Assembly: GCA_008933995.1 (NCBI GenBank)
Contig: WARS01000030.1
Span: 1,211,001-1,275,000, forward strand
DNA: 64,000 nt
Source: Datnioides undecimradiatus
Lineage: Eukaryota > Chordata > Actinopteri > Lobotiformes > Datnioididae
Reading direction: 5' to 3'
Below are positions 55,746 to 64,000 of this stretch, piece by piece (position 1 is the stretch's first letter; the number at the start of each line of letters is the position of its first letter). Below the pieces are notes generated by a model, which was given only the letters and a program-made list of their open reading frames with translations, searched no databases and was not told the DNA's origin. The position numbers and the translations under genes are program-made.

Positions 55746-58700
55746 CTTTCACAATAACGGTCGGATTTTGTCTATACTCTTGCTTACATTAACGGGAAAT
55801 TGCCAAATTTGGCTAACACAAAAGTCTGAAATCCTGACTAATTGTTCTACCCCTTTGAGACAGAAAAACATACATTTCTCCCATATGTGATAAGTGGAAC
55901 GTTCAAACGTCTGTAGCTCTTAAACGTTTTAAAGCAAGACTATAAATGAATTAATGAATGAATGAATGTTCTTTGTGCATCTCTAATGATTACCGTGTGA
56001 TAGTGGAGTGAAATTATTCTGTTTCAATAGTCTGTTATGTGAATATTCAATATTCTTCAAAAAGGTTTCAAAATGTATTCAAAGAAAAATATCTAATATG
56101 CTATTACGATTATACACAGTGCAGCCACCTGCATGGGGCCTTAGAGTGAAAATTTTGAAAAACTATTAAGAAGTTTGGTACTTTTTGGTACATTTGGCAG
56201 TTAACCAGGTATAAACGAAATTGTGTTCATGCTTTTGTTTTGAAAGTTAAATTGATATCTTTTCCGGTTATTATTCTACTAACGCCGGCCACCTTGACGC
56301 AGCAGCCAGCGGCTCAGTCTCTGCAATGAGACACATAGATACAGCCGAACGGGAGAGAAGGCTGGGCCTCGCTAATGATTTTCTGCGTTTTATATCGACT
56401 GTTAGCATTTACAATTTCGTATCTGGAAATTATTTGTGATTTTCTTTATTATCTCTCCATACGTCGTTGATTATTTAATGGAAATTAAGTCTATGTAATC
56501 ATTAGCCAGTCAGTTCTCCCCTATGAATACGAATGGTGCGCTCCATTCATTAAAGGGCCAGTGCGTGCCTTGTCTTTGACAGCTCGCCAGACTACATTGA
56601 CAGTTTGTCAATTACAGCAAACGAAGGCACTGTTTTTCATTCTGATAACAGGCTGTGAAGACGCTTAATAAAGACAACCTTTATAACCTATTCTTTAACT
56701 TATTTAATATTTTGAAAGAGCTACCATTTTGCCATATATGTCTTTTCATGTTCAAAGAAATGCATTTGTAAATGATTTAAAATAAGGTCTAAATATATGG
56801 TTGGTAGACTTGCAAGATGAAGCATTCCAAAGTGACACAAAATATGCAAAGATAATCTAACTTTTGGTCCCCAGTCTAGATCAGACTCAGAAAAAGCAAA
56901 ATCCTACATTTCCCATAATGCTATTCAGTAGCATTTATCATGAAATCTCTATCTCTCTCAGCCACATCTGTAATACTGTAATACACGCCATCAATTTGTA
57001 AGTTTCAATAACAGGAATTCAAATGAAAATGCAATCACATGGATGATTTTCAAAACAAAATACTTCAATGATGTGAATTAGCTGTACATCTAATTGTTAT
57101 TGCATATATATCATATATACTATGTGTATATATAATTGCAGCCTTTTTTTTTTTTGCTACTGTAGGCTATCATCCAATCAAAGCATTTGGGCAATACACG
57201 AGTATTATGTGGATGAGTGAGTGTTCCAAAGCCATGGCTATTAAAAACAGTGTAAAGTGCTGAGCTGGAGTCAGGGCATGATTAGCTTAGCTTGGCCTAA
57301 AGACTGGGTTGCTTTTGACCAGGTTTTTCCAAATAGCTATTCCAGTGTGGAACAGCCATGACATGAAATTGTTGTTCAGCTTTGGCTTTTTTTAGGACTA
57401 AATCAGAGGGGGCATTTCCTGCAAATCTTTGAGAAATACAGTCACGTACAGCCTCACAAACACCAACATTTCTGTGTAAATAAGAAACTGTGATTGAGCT
57501 CACTCACATCACTGATCTCAGGCTTTCAATATTTCACAGCTGCTCAGAACGACAGGTACAGGAGGTTTGAGCTCGTATCAGGGTCAGCATGTCTGTTCCC
57601 ATCAGGAGTGATGTTTGGTAACATAAAATAATCTTGCAGTGTACAGCACAAAGTGCATAAAAGATGCACATTAACAGTATCTCTTAAATCTGAAGTCTCT
57701 TTTTCTCCCCATGTTGGCCCTCAGTGCAAGAAGTTTGGATGCACCTGTTCTAGACCAAGACAGAATTTGCACAACGGAGTCTTTGTTACAACCCAACACC
57801 ACTCCCTGATGCTGTAGCTTTGGGCTGTCAGCGGATGATGTTCTCAGCCCACATTTTTATGGAACATGTGGGCACCAGTAGGATGCTATAGCAAGCAATT
57901 TCAACTGCATAATCAACAATGGTCAACCCTAAAAACCTTAAAATGAAACTGGTCAGGGTGGTTTATGCAGACAGACAGGAGGAAACAGAGGAGGCAACGT
58001 GTCAGGAGTCCGTAAGTGTGTGCCTGCTTTACTGAAAGACAGCGCTGTTTCTGTGCCATGACACACACACCCTTACACAGCGTCTGAGGCTCTGTGTTGT
58101 CATGTGGGCAAACCCCCACACTGTTACCTAGCAACAGTGGAAAACCAGGCTACAGAGACAGCATCCTTGTCATCATAGACTCTCACTCGAAATCAGGCCG
58201 TGTGGATGGTTGTTGTGGAAACAAAGTGTAAAAGCCACGTGAGGCCACGGTGGATGTTGCTCCTGACAGACAGACCTGCTGTTACTACAGGCCACATCAG
58301 AACAAGTGGGCAGGAGTTTATTTTTCTTTACCTCATCACATGTACACACAGGTTGGCTTCCCCTGTCTAACAAACATGTTGCTGCAATCCTACAGGCCTC
58401 TGACATGGAATGCAAAGGACAAAAGACAGGGCCTGCCCAGGCTGCATAATGCATGACTTTTGCTATGTGTACATATGTTGTCCCGACTGCAGTCGTGCTG
58501 ACCCCATTTCAGTTTAGAAGTTCTGGGATTGTGCTTCAGTCTGGATAAATGCAATCTCATGGTCTCACGGAAGTGATGATGCAGATGCCCCCATTTACCT
58601 CCCTGTTCTGTCACTCCCTTATTACTCTTTTCCAAAAGCATCACCAACCAGGATGAACTGAGCGGCATTAGCCATTGGAAATAGTGACTTTCAGAGGATC

Positions 58701-60464
58701 GTATTGGGTCTGTAAGGGCCATAACAGCCTCTTGTCCAATGCTGCCATCTTTGCACAGGAGTCGATCAGGCTCTGTCTCAACCTCTGCTGCCGGAGTAAG
58801 GTGAAACAGCAATGCCACCTCTATTCCATATTTAAGCCTTTTCTACAGAGCAGCAAAGTGGAATAATGGTACAGCATTCCTGCCTTGGCTGGCTGTGGAA
58901 AAGGAAGCTCCTCACTCATCTTAACACTTGACAGGCCCACAGATGTTAGCTTTTGGCCTTACTTTAATATTGAAGTAATGCTCTATATCAGTTTTAATAT
59001 CTACATAAAAGCAATGATAGGGTTAACTGGTGATGACAATGCCTTCTCCAAATGAATACCTGCTGTGTCTTATTAGCTGGCTTAGCACTTCCCCTCTTGA
59101 ATGAGCTTCACAAATACATCATTTTATAACCCAAATGCAGGCCAAAACACAAGAAACAACAGCAACAGTAGGAATTTAAGCAGACCAGTACAGATTTCTA
59201 CTCACAACTACGACTCACATGATGACTGGATGTATCAGTGAGCCACATGTGACTCTCAGGGTGCTGCAACACATGACCAACACAAGAGGTTAAAAGTGAA
59301 AAAGCCTTTTGGATGACAGGTGAAATGTTTTCAAGAACCTCAAGCTATTCCACTAGTGAACACACATCCACACTAGAGACAAATGAGTGTTTTCCTGTGA
59401 TATGCAGAAATGCATCGGTCCTTTTTTCAGTTACACTGTAACATTATGCATGAACTTATATTTTGTGGTTTGCAAATATAAAGCCAAGGCAAGTCCTGAA
59501 ATGTATATTATGGGATTTTTTGAGGCCAGGGTCAGTGGAAGGCAGACAGAACATCAAAGTTTTAAACCTGGATTTAAAGGTTGCCAAAGCTGGTGCAAGT
59601 CTATTATCAGTGGGAAGTTTGGTCTAGATGTGTGGTGCTCAGGAAGGAGATAGTACTCCTCCATGTTATTCACTTTGTATTGTTTTGTAGCAGAATAATC
59701 ACATATTTTCCACACTGTGCCATGTGAAGAAAAACTCATTTTGTTTTTACCCTTCAAAACTAGATCATGGCTAACACTGGCTCTGCATGTTCAAATATGC
59801 ACACAAACACACATTAGGCCAAATGGCTTACTCGTATATATTCACCGCTAATGGAATCACATGGATGACTGAAGCTGGTCCTGAGTCAATAATCCTCACA
59901 CACACAGGCACACACACAGAAACAATGATAATGGTCTTAGTAATGGGTCTTTGAAGGTCCAATACTGTCTTCCTATTCAGATCCTGACAGCTCGCTAGTA
60001 ACACAATAACAGCAAAGTTAAACAGAAAAGGGGTTTTTGCTGATGAAATGCAAACAACTTTATTTTAGGATGCTTCAGACACACAGTAAACACATTCCTG
60101 GTGTTGCTCATACATTGGTAGTCTACTACTACTAGCCACTGTGGATCTCCTGTCATACCTGCAGAAGGTTGTCACAGAAGGACAAAGCCTGCAGAAACAT
60201 TATTTTTAAGGCGTATGGCCAGAGATGACAGAAGGTGTGATGTAGATGCTATCCTGAGGCCAAATGCAGGAGACAGAGTTGACAACTATTGTTGTATTTC
60301 TGTATCTGTAGCCTATCATCCATCTTCTATTGTGATTATGTTTAGTTTTGCTTTGTATTACTAATTACTTTCACTTTGTGAACTTGGAATGAGTCTATGC
60401 AAATGTAAGAACTGAAAATGTCTTTTAAAATATTGGCCATAATCTCATTCTTCTCACGTGTCAA
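55746..60464. other. no gene seen
   Basis: About 4.7 kb of noncoding DNA. A (GAAT)n run lies near 55947-55967. The 142-codon minus frame at 58390-58818 shows no recognisable domain or splice structure. Confidence 0.4.
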
Positions 60465-60610
60465 ATGGGTTTTGGTCAAATAGTCCATCAAAGACTCCAT
60501 GCTAGACAAGTAAGGTGGTCATCTTTCAGTAATCATTTCAATTTTGCTCTTTCCTACCACCCTGGTTCTAAGATCAGGATACCTGCTGCTCCTGTATGCC
60601 TGTTCTCTCA
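60465..60610 (+). mobile_element. Ty3/Gypsy retrotransposon pol remnant (RNase H end)
   Basis: The frame reads RLHARQVRWSSFSNHFNFAL and then SYHPGSK. This matches the 'RLNARQARWALFF.RF.F.LSYRPGSKN' block at the end of the RNase H region in fish Ty3/Gypsy polyproteins. It degenerates right after, where 'DALSR' is expected. No LTRs or other pol domains seen nearby. Confidence 0.75.
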
Positions 60611-63600
60611 CAAGAGTTCTTGTCTACACCCTGTTCCCATCACACTTACCTCCTGTGTGGTTTTGGCAGTCCCATGGGGGTAAAAGAACAGCAAGCGAAC
60701 ATCAGTGCTAATTCTCAGCCTCTGACTGGATGGCCAGTGAAATATCCCGAAGCACCTTTGTTCTTATGTGACCCAGTCAGCTCATACTTGTAAATAGTTT
60801 GCCGCCCTGGTATTAAGAGAACCCTCTTAATGAGACGCTTGTTCTTGCCGTCAATGGAAAAGGAGAGCCAGCAGGTCTGTTCAGGTTAGTGGCACTGGAC
60901 ACCAACTGATTATGAAATATGTTTGTGGTAGCATCACGCATCTCTGCAGCTGGGTCAGGGGCCCTTGAATAGCTCCAAATATCAGGACACAAAAACAGTT
61001 CAGGCTTATGCATTTCCTGTGACCTATCATACCACAGCCTCGCTGGTGGCCAGCTTTTCACACCTGAGCAGGAAATTGCAATAGTCACAGTGAAAGCAAA
61101 TAAATCCTAGACTTCAGGAGACTCACGGTGCTGATATGCAAGATGGTATCTTTCAGAACATCACCTCTGTGAGTATCTCAGCGCAGCCGTACCAAGTATC
61201 ATTTGACAGGAAAAGAGTGAAGCAGCTGCTGTACCTGTGCAGGTAAGGCCAGACATTAATGTTGTCTTTTTTCAATTGATCACAAAATGTGAAACAGACA
61301 TGTGCTGCTACAGTAAATTGGGTTTGGCATGGCATCTTACACTATTGGTTGGATGTGCACATCTGGATTTCTCTGGATTTTGCAAAGGGTGATGAGAAAT
61401 AGACGCAAATGACACCCCCCACATTTGCTTATGTCGACATGGCTAGATGCAACATGAACAAAACTAGGCAGCTTTACAGGAACATCACTTCACATCTGTC
61501 CAACTCATCTAATTGGACGTGCACCTCATCCATAGAGGAGGAATCCTAATGATCTACAGGTTTTGTATTATCGGCCTTTTTCAAGGAAGATATTTGGTAT
61601 TTCAGGAATAATGCAGATATATTGCTTTATATCTCATACCCATGAGTATTTTTATGCAAAAATGCACAAAACGTAAGTAAGAGTTAGTCAGTCTGTTGTG
61701 TGCTTTCACCTGACAGTACTGTTGACTGTGATTGTTGAATGTCACATCACAACTATCTTCAGCAAACCCAACAGCTGCCACCACTTTGCCACCGTATCTG
61801 TATGGAGCGGGAAGGCCAACATTAAAAAAAAGAAAAGCAGCGACAAACACGCTTTGGACAAACCGATGAGGCCATGCAGGGGGAGCTGGAGTCAGAGGGT
61901 AGAAAACAAGGGTGGAGCATATGATAAAACGGGCATGCGCAGAGATACAGCTCAAAGTCAAGCAGTGCAGGGAATGTTAAAAGTGGAACGGGATTATTGA
62001 AAAATAAGGGATCTCAGTGTGTGCAGTAAACTGAAAACCCTAACCCTGTACATTGTCCTCAGCCAGTGACCAGGCCATGTGCATCTGATGTCACCGTATG
62101 ATTCACATAGTTGTTCACTGAGCAGCCACAAGAGAGCAGCAAGCAAAGGTAAACTACCTCATACATGCTCTCATTGATACACTGGTGGCCATGTGGACCA
62201 CAGTCCACAAGATCAACTAACATCATATGGCAGATTCTGTCTTCAGGCTGCACGTGTGTCCTCATAACAGAAGCCAGTGTTTCATATCACAGATGGAAAT
62301 GACCGTCATGATTCATTATGGAAGCGATGTGTCGATGTTACATTAAGAGTGAATTCATTAATCTGTGTTCAGTGATGGTCACCGTATGCTCTTTGGATCA
62401 CTCTAAGATTGAATTCTCAGAGTAAAACAGATCCTGACTTTTGACTGTGATGATGAAAGTAGCTCTAACTGCGCAAGTTTGTACTGGCTTGTGTTTCAAA
62501 CTGATGTGCATGCCAGCATATTGTGTGTGACCGGCATGATACTCAACAGAGTCAGACAACAGGGACGGCGTATCGTGTGCGTGAACGGATGATGTGTACT
62601 AGTGTGAGCACAGGGTTGCAAGCCTTCCTGCCCCTGCCCTCACACATTTTTCAGTGACACAGCAATGGCATAATGTTATTCTTGTGTTGCTGAGCAGATG
62701 TCTGATGTTGAAGTTGGAATGGAACATTGTTTAGATGAGCCGAGTGTTCATAACATCCTGACTGGGACTTGGTTTCTGATGGATCACTGCGAAAAACAGG
62801 GTTTCTTGTTTTGTTCTTCTCCTCTGTCTATGCAAATACGCAAAGAGTTAAAAGTCAGACGGGCCAAAGTCAACATCTCATTCATCCACTGAATGTCTTC
62901 ATTCATCAAGGATCAATACGTCAACATGGATTCAGTTTAAAACAGTGAAACCACATTTCACAAACATTGTGAAATGAGCGAGCGAACCAAGATGAGATGG
63001 TGTACACAGAAACAACGATACATTTACCATGTATATATACATACATAAAGAAGATAATAAGAAGGACGACATTATATTTCATTTTACATTGATTTGTTTC
63101 CTGTCCTTTTCACGGCAAATTTGATTTAGAGATGGGTGTCTTTAAGTCAGTGAATCCCTCATTAATAGGACAGGCCTTAAGCTGTACAGTGCAGCATTTT
63201 CCCTCTGCACAAAGTCTGAGAAACATCAGCTTTGGTCGGACTTTAAATTAATTATGTCCACACAGAATATGTGTTGCAGAGTGATGGTAAGCAGCACATT
63301 TTTAAAGGTTTCACGAAACTGACAGCATTGATATATAGCAGCCAGAACACTCCCAGTACGTTTAATATAGCGTGAAAATGGGTCTTTGCATTTTAAAATG
63401 AAAATATTTGATGATGTTTCTTTTCTTTTTACAGTATTTACTCAGAGGTCCAACTCTGCTGCACGAATAAAGACGTTGTGTGCTCTCACATTCCTAAGAT
63501 AATATTGCAGATCTCTGGTTTCAGGAAAGCATTGGACCTGAAAACAAGGTCGTGTTTGTTCTATCAATAGACCACGATTATACAAAGGCACAAAATGAAC

Positions 63601-64000
63601 AGAGAAGGAATAATGAACACTTTGAACTTATTGGCTATTTGAGACCCAACCACAGCAATCATTTCGAAAGTTTCTAATATTATATTTTGATAACTAATTA
63701 TGATTACACTCAAGTGTAACTATTCAGTATATAAGGCATATTAAGACTATGACAAATGTGTAAGTAGGTTGAAGAAGAGTAAACTACTTTGCTGGACTTA
63801 AATAAGTATTATTAACAGAGTAACAATTGAATATTAGATAATAAATAGACAGGAATGTAAAGTATTTACAATGAAAACTGTAGGCACTGTGTTCTGTGGA
63901 TGTGAGATGTTTAAGACTGGATCTGTTTCTGGAAAGAATAATACACTTGACATGGGTGCCCTTTAGATGTGAGCTTCACTGAGCTCTGACCTGATTTAAC
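60611..64000. other. no gene seen
   Basis: Noncoding on both strands as far as I can tell. No named repeat recognised. Confidence 0.4.

Noticed and set aside
58390-58818. 142-codon minus-strand open frame
   Set aside because: No recognisable domain, no flanking splice sites or conserved composition; length is within chance in 64 kb.

Overview
The window is vertebrate genomic DNA, almost certainly from a ray-finned (teleost) fish, probably a spiny-rayed one. It holds two spliced genes with vertebrate-type introns, teleost-type tRNA-derived SINEs, L2/Rex1-like LINE remnants, a Ty3/Gypsy remnant, a TA-flanked mariner-type MITE and many CA/GT microsatellites. There are no operons or other prokaryotic features. 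Most open frames are chance frames or shadows, because coding sequence is only a few percent of the window.

Two genes could be rebuilt exon by exon, both on the minus strand. (1) atg10 (13946-15694) encodes the E2-like enzyme that conjugates ATG12 to ATG5 in autophagy. Six coding exons give a complete 250-residue protein with the catalytic HPC motif at Cys192. A likely untranslated first exon lies near 16.4 kb, with an ETS site and a cluster of E-boxes just upstream. (2) fam110b (24398-27583) encodes a centrosome/spindle-pole-associated FAM110 protein. Three coding exons give 478 residues with all the conserved FAM110 blocks. A CpG-rich promoter with a spliced leader exon at 55.6-55.75 kb could be its start, which would make 27.7-55.6 kb one large first intron; this is inferred.

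Layout: 0-13.7 kb is gene-poor and rich in transposon remnants. 13.8-16.6 kb is atg10 and its promoter. 16.6-24.4 kb is intergenic plus the probable 3' UTR of fam110b, with a 205-bp MITE at 21.78 kb. 24.4-27.7 kb is the fam110b coding region, with an unexplained antisense open segment in its second coding intron. 27.7-55.6 kb is noncoding, with LINE and other repeat fragments at 37.1-38.6 kb. 55.6-64 kb is a promoter-like patch followed by noncoding DNA with one Gypsy remnant.

I found no evidence for a novel multi-gene system. The points most worth checking are the introns inside the fam110b coding region, the antisense open segment, the E-box cluster at atg10, the CA repeat beside a weak atg10 splice donor, and a near-perfect RFX X-box at 889-902. 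The two genes do not obviously act together; they are neighbours only.
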